Shown here: one piece after another, positions 1-9,128 of the stretch
How positions within the stretch are numbered: position 1 is the stretch's first letter
Layout: each line of letters begins with the position of its first letter
Origin: JBDHXE01 sp035445085
GTDB taxonomy: Bacteria; Bacteroidota; Ignavibacteria; Kapaibacteriales; UBA2268
DNA: 64,000 bases
NCBI GenBank assembly: GCA_035445085.1
Contig: DAOMQA010000004.1
Coordinates: 1 to 64,000, forward strand
Direction: 5' to 3'
Notes under the pieces: generated by a model
Databases searched by the model: none
Told to the model about the DNA's origin: nothing
What the model saw: the letters and a program-made list of their open reading frames with translations, nothing else
Made by a program: the position numbers and the translations under genes

Positions 1-139
1 AATTGGGGATTAATTTGGTAATTTAATTGTGTATACTTATTTTAGGACTATTCATTAGTATCATTGCATATTGAACATTGTTGGTATGGTATGTTTTTTG
101 ATATATGTTAATTTTTAAATGACTTTTTAACAGAATAAT
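1..139. other. AT-rich non-coding start of window
   Basis: No reading frame or RNA structure is recognisable here. It is the upstream region of the OsmC gene. I see no convincing TAnnTTTG promoter box and no Shine-Dalgarno sequence before the ATG at 140. Confidence 0.5.
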
Positions 140-550
140 ATGGTAAATATAATCGTAGATTATTTAGATAATTTAAATTGTAAAGTTACACACGAACCTT
201 CGGGTACGTATTTTCTTACCGATGCTCCCTTAGATAATAATGGTAAGGCAGAGTATATATCTCCAACTGATTTGGCTGCCGCTTCGATAGGTTCTTGTAT
301 AGCTACAATTATGGGCATAAAGGCAAACGCTAATAATATTAATTTAAGCGGTCTCAAAATTATCGTCTCTAAAGAAATGATAAATGAGCCATTTAGAAGA
401 ATAAATAAGCTAACAGTTAATGTATATTTTAAAAATAGCTACAACGATAAAGAGAAAGCTATTTTGGAAAACGTAATTAAAACTTGCCCCGTTTCTCGTT
501 CACTTTTGCCCGAGATTGAGATAATTTCTAATGTACATTATATAGAATAG
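140..550 (+). CDS. OsmC/Ohr family peroxide-detoxification protein
   Basis: The 136-residue product has the size of the OsmC family, cytoplasmic thiol peroxidases that reduce organic hydroperoxides. Both family cysteines are visible: one in the helix motif AASIGSCIATIMG near residue 54, and one in KTCPVSRSL near residue 117. The start is set by an ATG preceded only by AT-rich sequence. The next gene starts 2 bases after the stop, so it is probably co-transcribed with the TPR gene. OsmC rather than Ohr is not certain from motifs alone. The peroxidase role is inferred from the family. Confidence 0.85.
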   Translation: MVNIIVDYLDNLNCKVTHEPSGTYFLTDAPLDNNGKAEYISPTDLAAASIGSCIATIMGIKANANNINLSGLKIIVSKEMINEPFRRINKLTVNVYFKNSYNDKEKAILENVIKTCPVSRSLLPEIEIISNVHYIE

Positions 551-551
551 T

Positions 552-1475
552 ATGAGTAAATTAATTATATATATTTTAGTATTAGCCTGTATAGTAATTA
601 GTGCATATAGCTTGTTATCAGCACCAAAAAAAAGTACATATTTAGATTTAGCAAAAAAACTTTATGAAAATGGCGATTATAAACAAGCAATAGAATTTAT
701 AGATAAATCCTCTGACAAAGATACAGTGAACTTAGATAGAGCTTATAATTTAAGAGGTATTTGTAATTATAATTTAAAAAAGTATGACATAGCGTTGTTA
801 GATTTAAATAAGTCTTTGGTATTAATTAATCAAAAACTTGAACACCAAACCAAAGCTGATCAAATTAAAGACCTAAACTCTATTAAAACAAACACTTATT
901 TTAATAGAGCATTAGTTTATCAGGAATTAAGTGAATTAGATTCTGCAATTAATGATTATACTTATGTTATCAATAATGATAAATCAAATAAGTTTGCATA
1001 CTTTAATAAAGGATTCATTTTCTACCAAAAACAAATGAACGATAGTGCTCTATTATATTTTTCGCAAGTACTTTCGATAGACTCAAATGATATGGACGCC
1101 CTATATAACCAAGCGAATATATATTACGAACTTAATAATTGCGAGAAAGCTCAAATAGCTTATTATAAGTTAATTACTAATAAACGAGCAGATGAGTTTG
1201 TCTACCTAAATATGGCTGATTGTGAGTTTAGAAATAAAAATTATGAACAGTCTATCAACGATTACTCACAGTCAATTAAAATAAATAAATTTATGCTGTC
1301 TGCATATTATAATAGGGCACAAGCCTACAAGGTTACAAAAAAATTTAACGAATCTTTAAAAGATTTAAAATTCGTTTTGGAAAATATTGGAAAAGATATT
1401 AATTTTGCTAATCGTGGAGATGAAATTCAAAATGAAATTTCCAACTTACAAAAATTTATAAAAGGGAATAAATAG
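552..1475 (+). CDS. membrane-anchored TPR-repeat protein
   Basis: The 307-residue product begins with one hydrophobic segment (residues about 3-22), either an uncleaved anchor or a signal peptide. It continues with about six to seven tetratricopeptide repeats: motifs such as AYNLRGICNYNLKKYDIALLDLNKS, AYFNKGFIFYQ, ALYNQANIYYELNNCEKAQIAY and AYYNRAQAYK follow the 34-residue spacing. TPRs are protein-interaction scaffolds, so no reaction can be assigned. The gene lies between OsmC and a symporter with gaps of 1-2 bases, which suggests one transcript. The partner is unknown. Confidence 0.8.
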   Translation: MSKLIIYILVLACIVISAYSLLSAPKKSTYLDLAKKLYENGDYKQAIEFIDKSSDKDTVNLDRAYNLRGICNYNLKKYDIALLDLNKSLVLINQKLEHQTKADQIKDLNSIKTNTYFNRALVYQELSELDSAINDYTYVINNDKSNKFAYFNKGFIFYQKQMNDSALLYFSQVLSIDSNDMDALYNQANIYYELNNCEKAQIAYYKLITNKRADEFVYLNMADCEFRNKNYEQSINDYSQSIKINKFMLSAYYNRAQAYKVTKKFNESLKDLKFVLENIGKDINFANRGDEIQNEISNLQKFIKGNK

Positions 1476-1476
1476 C

Positions 1477-2943
1477 TTGAAGAAAAGAATCAAGATTGAA
1501 CTACATACCCAAATAATCATAGCTTTAGTTTTAGGTGCAATATTTGGTTCATTTTTCAAAATAGATCATAATCAAATTAATATCTTTTACGGTAAAGATA
1601 GTGTTAAACTTGTAGATTTAAGTCAAGTTAGCCAAGCCTCCATTATAAATAAAATAGGGTTAGATACTACTTTCATCCAGAATCCTAGGCTAAAGGATCT
1701 TATTAAGTATAATGCACAAAGTCAGGTTGATTTTATATTAACACAAAATAATAGAGACGTGCATTATGCAAATATTAAATCACTGGAGCTTCGTCAAACT
1801 ATTGCAACATCTATTAAACCAATTGGGGATTTATTTATTAGATTGTTGAGTTTTATAGCCATACCCTTAGTACTATCAACTTTAATTGTAGGTGCTGGTA
1901 GCTTAGATGATGTAAAAAAATTAGGTCGAATTGGGCTTAAGACTTTTGTTCTCTTTATTTCAACAACTATGATTGCAATTATAATAGGTCTAATTCTTGC
2001 AAATATAATACAACCGGGTTCTTATATTACTGAAGATACTAAAGTAAATTTATTAACAGAATTTACTGGAGATGTAAGTCAAAAATTAGCCAATCAAGGT
2101 AATTTTAGCCTAACAGATTTTTTCTTAAACATTGTTCCTAAAAATCCATTTGAAGCAATAGCAACGGGCGATATGCTCCAAATAGTCTTTTTTGCAGTTT
2201 TCATTGGTATTTCATTAACATTTGTTAAAGATGAATTTAGCAAACCAGTATTGAGCTTTTTTAATGGTTTAAGCGAAGTAATGTTAGTTATTGTGCATTT
2301 TGTTATGAAATTAGCTCCTTATGGGGTATTTGCTCTTATTGCTGCGACTGTTGCAAGCTTTGGATTTAATATTATATCTACCTTATTAATGTACATAATT
2401 ACAGTATTATTAGGCTTAGTACTTCAAGTAATACTTGTGTATGGCTTGCTCATAAAAGTTTTTACCAAGAGAAACTTCTTTGACTTGATACATAAAATGA
2501 AAGATGCAATGGTTATAGCATTCTCAACAAGTTCTTCTGCTGCTACTTTGCCTGTTACTATGGATTGTGTAGAAAATAAACTTAAAGTACCTAATAAAAT
2601 AGCTGGTTTTGTATTGCCTTTAGGTGTTACAATGAATATGGATGGAACAGCTTTATACCAAGGCGTAGCTACTATATTTATTGCTCAAATTTATGGAATG
2701 GATTTATCAATAACTGCTCAATTGACTATAATTATTACTGCTGTATTAGCTTCAATAGGTACAGCTCCGGTACCAGGCGTTGGTATAATTATGTTAGTCA
2801 TGATACTCAATTCAGTAAATATACCAGCTGAAGGGATAGCTCTAATTATCGGAGTAGATAGACTACTTGACATGGCTCGAACAATCTCTAATATCTTAGG
2901 TGATTCGTCTGTTGCTGTTGTAGTATCAGATACAGAAAAATAA
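1477..2943 (+). CDS. dicarboxylate/amino acid:cation symporter (SDF/DAACS family) with extra periplasmic insert
   Basis: The product is a 488-residue inner-membrane secondary transporter of the glutamate/dicarboxylate:Na+/H+ family. Diagnostic motifs are the serine-rich STSSSAATLPVT near residue 350, the NMDGTALYQGVATIFIAQ ion/substrate loop near 386, and GVDRLLDMARTISNILGDS near the C-terminus. Typical members have 400-430 residues. Here residues about 28-105, between the first helix and the SIKPIGDLFIRLL helix, form an extra polar segment. The start is a TTG directly after the upstream stop. No ATG in frame gives the first helix. Substrate (glutamate, aspartate, succinate) is not decidable from sequence. 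Confidence 0.9.
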   Translation: MKKRIKIELHTQIIIALVLGAIFGSFFKIDHNQINIFYGKDSVKLVDLSQVSQASIINKIGLDTTFIQNPRLKDLIKYNAQSQVDFILTQNNRDVHYANIKSLELRQTIATSIKPIGDLFIRLLSFIAIPLVLSTLIVGAGSLDDVKKLGRIGLKTFVLFISTTMIAIIIGLILANIIQPGSYITEDTKVNLLTEFTGDVSQKLANQGNFSLTDFFLNIVPKNPFEAIATGDMLQIVFFAVFIGISLTFVKDEFSKPVLSFFNGLSEVMLVIVHFVMKLAPYGVFALIAATVASFGFNIISTLLMYIITVLLGLVLQVILVYGLLIKVFTKRNFFDLIHKMKDAMVIAFSTSSSAATLPVTMDCVENKLKVPNKIAGFVLPLGVTMNMDGTALYQGVATIFIAQIYGMDLSITAQLTIIITAVLASIGTAPVPGVGIIMLVMILNSVNIPAEGIALIIGVDRLLDMARTISNILGDSSVAVVVSDTEK

Positions 2944-2949
2944 ATGAGA

Positions 2950-3867
2950 TTAACTTTTCTTTGTATGTTTTTTAGTTTTAGTATTTTTTAAATCAGTTTC
3001 CTTTTGATTTCTAAATTTACTTGGTTTGAAAGAATCTAACTCATAAACGACTGAATTATAATGAAAACCTGGCATTGCTTCCTTATCAGGGGTCGTAATT
3101 TTTAATTTTTGCTCTTGTGTTGCCAACATTATAACAGGAATATGATCTTCTCTACTTAAATATATTGTCCCGCCTAAGTTAGTTACTGCCTCTACAATGA
3201 TCTTTGCATCATTTGATAAAGTAATAACATTCCCCGTGGCAGTACGTATATAATTAGCCGAATACGTAGAATAACCTAAAGTATCTACTGGAAGTTGGGA
3301 GCGATATAATGTACTTTGTTTAATAATAGGGTACGGCACTCCATTTTCGGCTAAAGTATCATAAGATGAAACAATCCAAGATTCATTATTAACTTTATAA
3401 ATTTCTCTAAATTCCATAAATAAATAAGGGCTGAAAGCTCCTCCAGGCGACATAGAAAATATATTTGGGTCATTTACAAATGAGCGGATTCTTTTTCCTG
3501 TCGAATCAATGACTAAATGAACATTACGATTAATCCATGGGGAAGAGGTTCTTCTTGCTTTCTCTGTATTACTATATACCTCATCGGCAATATAATTTTT
3601 TAATGTATAAGTTAAATAAAAATATTTATTCTTTTTACCTACTGAATCGCATACTACTTCATATATTTCATATCTATCTTTTGTAAGAGCCTTTCCAAAT
3701 TCTATTACTATACTATCCCTTGAAGATACTCTATATGTTATAGTATCTCCGGGGTAAAATTTATAATAATAATCACTTAACACTCTAATAGGTTCATCTG
3801 TTGTCATTAGTGAATCTTGGGCATAGATTCCAATATTTATTACAAATAGGAGCAATATATAAAGCAT
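2950..3867 (-). CDS. secreted protein of unknown function
   Basis: I do not recognise this 305-residue protein. It begins with a clear signal peptide (hydrophobic residues 2-16 ending IGIYAQ), so it is exported to the periplasm or beyond. The mature part is rich in Tyr, Thr and Ser and looks beta-rich, with aromatic stretches such as SPYLFMEFREIYKV and SWIVSSYDTL. It ends in a basic tail rich in Lys and Thr. There is no T9SS sorting domain. It converges with the symporter gene (6 bases between stops) and is divergent from the VWA/WD40 gene. A lipid-binding or outer-membrane-associated role is possible but not supported. Confidence 0.65.
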   Translation of the reverse strand: MLYILLLFVINIGIYAQDSLMTTDEPIRVLSDYYYKFYPGDTITYRVSSRDSIVIEFGKALTKDRYEIYEVVCDSVGKKNKYFYLTYTLKNYIADEVYSNTEKARRTSSPWINRNVHLVIDSTGKRIRSFVNDPNIFSMSPGGAFSPYLFMEFREIYKVNNESWIVSSYDTLAENGVPYPIIKQSTLYRSQLPVDTLGYSTYSANYIRTATGNVITLSNDAKIIVEAVTNLGGTIYLSREDHIPVIMLATQEQKLKITTPDKEAMPGFHYNSVVYELDSFKPSKFRNQKETDLKNTKTKKHTKKS

Positions 3868-3954
3868 AATAATTCTATATTAAATAATAATAAATTTGAG
3901 ACGTAATAAATAGATAAAAATTAGAATATTAGCAAGAAATTAAAAAATAATTCA

Positions 3955-3962
3955 TAATTTTG
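3955..3962 (+). promoter_or_regulatory. possible -7 promoter box TAATTTTG
   Basis: The octamer fits the Bacteroidota -7 consensus TAnnTTTG and lies 28 bases before the ATG at 3991. No TTG is present at the expected -33 distance, so this is only half a promoter. Confidence 0.35.
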
Positions 3963-3990
3963 TAAGTTTGTTTGATACAATAGCATAAAG

Positions 3991-6900
3991 ATGAGAAAGG
4001 TTTTATTTATTTGTTTTATAGTATTTTCATTGGGGGCGAATGAGATACTAATAGCGCAACAAGGCTTTAGAATTATTAAAAATGATAATAAATATCCAGA
4101 TGTCCACACTTTTTATTACATTTTTGACAAATTAGGTAACCCAAATAATAGTTTGAGTATTTCAGATTTTGCAATAAGAGATAATGGGGAAAATGTCTCT
4201 AATATATTAACTAATATTTGCAGAGACGCCAATATTGATACTAATATTTCTATCAATATCAGCTTTGATTTAGGTATTAGCACCTTAAAATATCCAGATG
4301 ATAACTTTTCTAATGCTAAAAAATTACTCAAGAGTATATTTGAAAAAAGATTCTTTAGTGAATATGCTTTTACATCTTTTGATAATAAAACATATCTGAA
4401 CCGTGAGTTTAATGATACAACAAAAAAAATTTCTGAAATATTAGATGCCTTAATCCCACAAAGTGGCTCAGATAGAAAAAGTTCATTTAATAAAGAGCCT
4501 GCTGGTAGTTTCAAAATTTTGAGTAAGGCTCAATATAAGAAAGTACTTTTATTAATTACTGATGAAAATACAAATTTAGATAATAGTAGTATAATCAAGT
4601 ATGCTCAAGATAATAATATAGCGATTTATATCGCTATGTTTGAGAAAACAGCAAATGAAAATTATCAACAAATTTGCGAACGAACTGGGGGCTTATTAAT
4701 TGATAAAATAAGCAAAAAAGATGATTTACTAACCATTGCGAATACGTTTAAAAGCCATATCATAGGATATTTGCCTTGTGAATTATCTTGGCAACTAAAT
4801 TATAATTGCGACAATACACACCAAATTGAACTTACAGTACCGTCGCTTAGTTTAAGTAATCATTTTAATTTAATATCAGATAATAATCAAAAGTCCTACC
4901 TAAATGCTACACCCAAGTACCTAAATTTTAGCTCTATTCCAATAGGTACAAAATCAAGACAAAGTTTTACAATAACTGCTTTAAATAGGGATATCTTAAT
5001 AGATTCAATTATTATGCAACGTGATTTTAATTTAAAGCAATTGAAAAAGAACGATGTTGATACAAGTAAATTTGACACTATTGATTTATTCGCTAAGGAT
5101 ATGTTTAGAATTATAGACGGTGATGTTAAAAATTATCTTTTAGAAAAAGGTAAATTTATAAATATAACTATCGAGTATACTGCTTACCAAGAACCCATTG
5201 TGTATACGGAGCTATCTATCATAGCTAATTCTTGTATGACCGATACTATTTTAATGACAGCTGGCTATCCTAATAAGAAGCCGTTTCAAGGATCAATTAA
5301 GTTAGTACATCCAAATCAAAAGGAAATTCTCATTGTGGGTGATACATCTTTTGTTAAATGGAAAGGCTTATTACCAAAAGATATAGTACAAGTAGAATAC
5401 TCGACTGATAATGGGAAAACTTATAAAACTATAAAAAATAATACAGAGGGCTTAGAAATAAATTGGGTAGTCCCAGATACTCCTAGTGATTCATGCAGAG
5501 TTAAACTATATCAATTATGGCCCAATAATATAGGACAAACATTTTATTTAAGGCATAATGGTCAAGTTAATTCAGCTTTTTTTAATTCTACAGGCAAAGA
5601 AATAGTAACTTCTTCTGGAGATGGTAATGCTTATGTATGGGATGTGTTCACTGCTAAATTAAAATTCAAACTAATAGGTCATACTAAGAAAGTTACTTGG
5701 GCAGTATTCGATCCTACTGACAAATACATTTTAACTTCGTCCGAAGATTCAACTGTACGTGTTTGGAACGCAGCCAACGGCAGTCTAATAACAACACTCA
5801 CGGAACATACTCACCGTGTAGAGTCGGTAGCTTGGAGTCCAGATGCTAAATATTTTGCCTCAAACGATTTTAGGGGGGAACTCATAATTTGGGATACAAC
5901 TTGGAATGTTGTAAAGAAAATAAAATCTAATAACGGTCCTGTAAAATTTGCTAGCTTTAACCCAATAAATTATCAAGAAATAGCTACAGCTAATATGGGT
6001 TCAAATATTAAAGTTTGGAATTGGTTTACTTATAAAAATGGAGATAAACCAATACAAGTATACGAAACTAACGCCTATAATAATTGGCATGTTACTTATA
6101 ATCAAGATGGAACTAAAATTGCCGCTACAACCGAATCATCTAAACCGCAGCGTTTATATGTTTGGGATACGCAAAAGCCAGGTAAGTACTTATATTATAT
6201 ATCTCACAACATTGACGAAACTACTAATAATTCCATTATCTCATCAAGTTTCTTTTATCACCCTGAGCTAAAGAAAGAATTAATTCTTACATCAAGTACA
6301 GATAATACTGCAAGGCTTTGGAGTGCTGAAGACGGTTCTGTTTTCCCCGTCATCGATTATATCGGTCAAAATGTATTTGGTAATGATAGGGAAAAACATA
6401 ACAACGCTGTTAGAACAGCGGTCTTTGATAAAATTGGAGCTAGGGTAGTAACAGCAAGTTGGGACTCTACTGCCATTATATGGAATTTGAACCAGAGGGA
6501 AATCCAACAAGATGTTTCAGATTCATTATTCCGAATTGTAAGAGTAGATGGTAAAATACAAGACATTGATTTTGGTCAATTACCATTAGGTCAGATAAAG
6601 GACTCCTTAATAACAACAGTATTTAAAAATGAAAGTGAATTTACATATAAGCTCTATAATATTGAAGTAAAAGGTACAAATTATACTGATTTTACTATCA
6701 ATAATCAAATAAAACTGCCTATTATTATGAAACCTGGGGACTCAATAAATTTAGAAATTTCATTTGAGCCTCAAGACTACGGTTATCGGCAAGCAGAGAT
6801 TGTATTTTCGATACCAGCGAAACAAATTAAAGCTAAATTAGTAGGTAATTCTTTTCAACAAACATTATTTCCTAATAATCCAATTATTGATTTTGGAGAA

Positions 6901-7872
6901 GTTCGTTTAGGCAACTTTAAGGATACTACATTTTCAGCTATTGTAAGGAATATATCTACAAAACTTGTAGATATAGATACAATATTAGTTGCGGGAGCGT
7001 ACAAGAATGATTTTTCAATTACGCAAGGTAATTTAATAAAAAATATAAATGGAAGTTCCGATTTATTAATGACCGTAAGATTTAACCCATTAATGATTGG
7101 CAGAAAAAATGCGCAGATACAAATATTATATAAAGAGTTAGGTTCACCAACAATTATTAATCTTTTTGGCGAAGGAATAAATTACCGACTTGATTCTATT
7201 ACTATTTCTACACCTAAGATTATTGCAAAATTAGGAGAAATAGTGTCTGTTCCAATTTATATTCAAGATATGTCATTGCACTCTATTCCACAAACTATAG
7301 AAGGCATCAATACATACCTTACATTTAATTCTACTCTTTTAGAACCTATTGGTGTATTTGATGAAGATATGATTAGTGGGGTAGAGCGAACACTAAAAAT
7401 TAGTCTCCCTATTAGTCAAAATGGCGATTCTATACTAAAGAGAATTGATTTTAAAGTAGCTTTTGGGAACGACTCAATGTCTACTCTAAAACTCTCTAAT
7501 TCATATCCAATTGGGGAAGGTATGTTGAAAATTAATGAAAATAATGGTTCCCTATATATTAGTGATTTATGTTTTGATAATGGCATAAGGCTTTTTGACC
7601 CAATGGGTAAAATATCTTTAGGACAGAATGCACCAAACCCAGCTACAAATAAAACTTTAATTAAATTTGAAGTATTAGAGCCTGGCAATACAAAACTATT
7701 TATTATTGATTTACTTGGTAATAAGGTAGCAGATATAATAGATAGAGAATTAGCTAAAGGTTCGTATGAAATCGAAATTAATACAAGCAAATTCTCAAGT
7801 GGAATGTACAAATACATTTTACAAACACAAACACAATTTTTAACTAAAAGTATGCAAATTATAAAGGATTAA
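3991..7872 (+). CDS. giant secreted VWA-like / WD40 / ASH-domain protein with T9SS type A sorting domain
   Basis: The 1293-residue protein has a signal peptide (cleavage near AQQGF). A VWA-like region spans residues about 25-255, where the metal site reads DLGIS instead of DxSxS and is therefore degenerate. An ASH/choice-of-anchor-like region (about 300-420) and an Ig-like segment (VEYSTDNGKTY) follow. A WD40 propeller spans about 515-850, with repeats ending VWDV, VWNA, IWDT, LWSA and IWNL. Two more ASH-like units, a cohesin-like segment and a Por sorting domain follow; the last starts at LGQNAPNPATNKT (about 1205) and ends in LTKSMQIIKD. Export by T9SS to the cell surface is inferred. hisS follows after 5 bases. 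Confidence 0.85.
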   Translation: MRKVLFICFIVFSLGANEILIAQQGFRIIKNDNKYPDVHTFYYIFDKLGNPNNSLSISDFAIRDNGENVSNILTNICRDANIDTNISINISFDLGISTLKYPDDNFSNAKKLLKSIFEKRFFSEYAFTSFDNKTYLNREFNDTTKKISEILDALIPQSGSDRKSSFNKEPAGSFKILSKAQYKKVLLLITDENTNLDNSSIIKYAQDNNIAIYIAMFEKTANENYQQICERTGGLLIDKISKKDDLLTIANTFKSHIIGYLPCELSWQLNYNCDNTHQIELTVPSLSLSNHFNLISDNNQKSYLNATPKYLNFSSIPIGTKSRQSFTITALNRDILIDSIIMQRDFNLKQLKKNDVDTSKFDTIDLFAKDMFRIIDGDVKNYLLEKGKFINITIEYTAYQEPIVYTELSIIANSCMTDTILMTAGYPNKKPFQGSIKLVHPNQKEILIVGDTSFVKWKGLLPKDIVQVEYSTDNGKTYKTIKNNTEGLEINWVVPDTPSDSCRVKLYQLWPNNIGQTFYLRHNGQVNSAFFNSTGKEIVTSSGDGNAYVWDVFTAKLKFKLIGHTKKVTWAVFDPTDKYILTSSEDSTVRVWNAANGSLITTLTEHTHRVESVAWSPDAKYFASNDFRGELIIWDTTWNVVKKIKSNNGPVKFASFNPINYQEIATANMGSNIKVWNWFTYKNGDKPIQVYETNAYNNWHVTYNQDGTKIAATTESSKPQRLYVWDTQKPGKYLYYISHNIDETTNNSIISSSFFYHPELKKELILTSSTDNTARLWSAEDGSVFPVIDYIGQNVFGNDREKHNNAVRTAVFDKIGARVVTASWDSTAIIWNLNQREIQQDVSDSLFRIVRVDGKIQDIDFGQLPLGQIKDSLITTVFKNESEFTYKLYNIEVKGTNYTDFTINNQIKLPIIMKPGDSINLEISFEPQDYGYRQAEIVFSIPAKQIKAKLVGNSFQQTLFPNNPIIDFGEVRLGNFKDTTFSAIVRNISTKLVDIDTILVAGAYKNDFSITQGNLIKNINGSSDLLMTVRFNPLMIGRKNAQIQILYKELGSPTIINLFGEGINYRLDSITISTPKIIAKLGEIVSVPIYIQDMSLHSIPQTIEGINTYLTFNSTLLEPIGVFDEDMISGVERTLKISLPISQNGDSILKRIDFKVAFGNDSMSTLKLSNSYPIGEGMLKINENNGSLYISDLCFDNGIRLFDPMGKISLGQNAPNPATNKTLIKFEVLEPGNTKLFIIDLLGNKVADIIDRELAKGSYEIEINTSKFSSGMYKYILQTQTQFLTKSMQIIKD

Positions 7873-7877
7873 TAAAA

Positions 7878-9128
7878 ATGTTGCAAAATGTAAGAGGCAC
7901 AAAAGATATATTTTTAAATGACATCGAAAAATGGCATTATGTAGAGAATAAAATTAAAGAAGTATGTTCGTTGTTTGCATATACCGAATTAAGAACTCCA
8001 ATATTCGAAAAGACAGAAGTATTTTCAAGAAGCATAGGGGACACCACAGATATAGTTAATAAAGAAATGTATACATTTGTAGACAAAGGAGGTGAGTCTA
8101 TAACCTTACGTCCAGAAATGACAGCAGCCTTAGTTCGTTCTGTAATTCAAAACAATCTAACTCACGACGTCTCTACTTTGAGACTATATTACTTTGGTCC
8201 ATTTTTCCGTTATGAAAGACCTCAAAAAGGTAGATTAAGGCAGTTTCACCAATTCGGTGCCGAATGTATAGCCTCACCTTATCCCGAAAGTGATGTGGAA
8301 ATCATTCAGTTAGCGTACAAACTAATTCAGCAATTAGGAATTGATAATTTTGTTTTAGAAATTAATTCCTTAGGAAATGAGCAGAGTAGAGCTAATTACA
8401 AGGCGGCTTTAGTTGATTACCTTCAGCAAAATATAAATCATCTATCATTAGATTCGCAATCTCGCTTGCTTACCAATCCTCTTCGCGTATTAGATTCAAA
8501 GGATGAAAAAGATAAATTAATTACTTTAAATGCTCCTAATATCTTAGAATATTTAGATAAAGAAAGTAAAGAACATTTTGACGCGGTAGTAGAATTATTA
8601 GAGAGTGCGAACGTGCCTTTTGTGATATCGCCGAAATTAGTACGCGGGCTGGATTATTATTGCCATACAGTTTTTGAATTTAAAAGCACAGCTTTAGGTT
8701 CGCAAGATGCCTTTGGTGGCGGTGGCAGGTACAACACTCTTTTTGAACAATTAGGTGGGAAATCTACACCTGCAGTTGGCTTCGCTATGGGTATCGAAAG
8801 ATTAATCTTAATTTTAGAACACTTAGGAAAATTTGAACACCAAACTAAAAACTACGATATTTATATAGTTCATTCTGGAGACAATACGACTCAATATGCA
8901 AACCAAGTAGCTTCAAGCTTAAGAAATAGAGGCAAAAAAGTTGTTTTAGATTTGCAAAAACGATCGTTTAAAGCCCAAATGAGAGAGGCTGATAAATTTG
9001 GAGCTAGTTATAGTATTATTATTGGTGCTAATGAACTTAACGACAACAAATTAACAATTAAAAACTTAAAGGATGGTGGGCAAGCAGAAATATCTTTTAA
9101 GTTGATTAACACAATTAATTTTGATTAA
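7878..9128 (+). CDS. hisS: histidyl-tRNA synthetase
   Basis: This cytoplasmic class II synthetase charges tRNA-His. At 416 residues it has the usual length. Visible elements are the N-terminal VRGTKDIF, motif 2 FFRYERPQKGRLRQFHQFG (about 112-130), the histidine-binding LVRGLDYYCHTVFEF, the glycine-rich GGGRYNTLFEQLGG, motif 3 GFAMGIERL, and a C-terminal anticodon-binding domain from about residue 330. The RBS is AAGGATTAATAAAAATG. Its stop overlaps the kinase start by one base, which implies co-transcription. Confidence 0.97.
   Translation: MLQNVRGTKDIFLNDIEKWHYVENKIKEVCSLFAYTELRTPIFEKTEVFSRSIGDTTDIVNKEMYTFVDKGGESITLRPEMTAALVRSVIQNNLTHDVSTLRLYYFGPFFRYERPQKGRLRQFHQFGAECIASPYPESDVEIIQLAYKLIQQLGIDNFVLEINSLGNEQSRANYKAALVDYLQQNINHLSLDSQSRLLTNPLRVLDSKDEKDKLITLNAPNILEYLDKESKEHFDAVVELLESANVPFVISPKLVRGLDYYCHTVFEFKSTALGSQDAFGGGGRYNTLFEQLGGKSTPAVGFAMGIERLILILEHLGKFEHQTKNYDIYIVHSGDNTTQYANQVASSLRNRGKKVVLDLQKRSFKAQMREADKFGASYSIIIGANELNDNKLTIKNLKDGGQAEISFKLINTINFD

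Noticed and set aside
4116..4514. Antisense reading frame of 132 codons inside the VWA/WD40 gene
   Set aside because: Shadow of a strong coding frame; composition is Leu/Ser-rich with no motif.
7416..7817. Antisense reading frame of 133 codons at the end of the same gene
   Set aside because: Lies opposite the T9SS sorting domain; no independent support.
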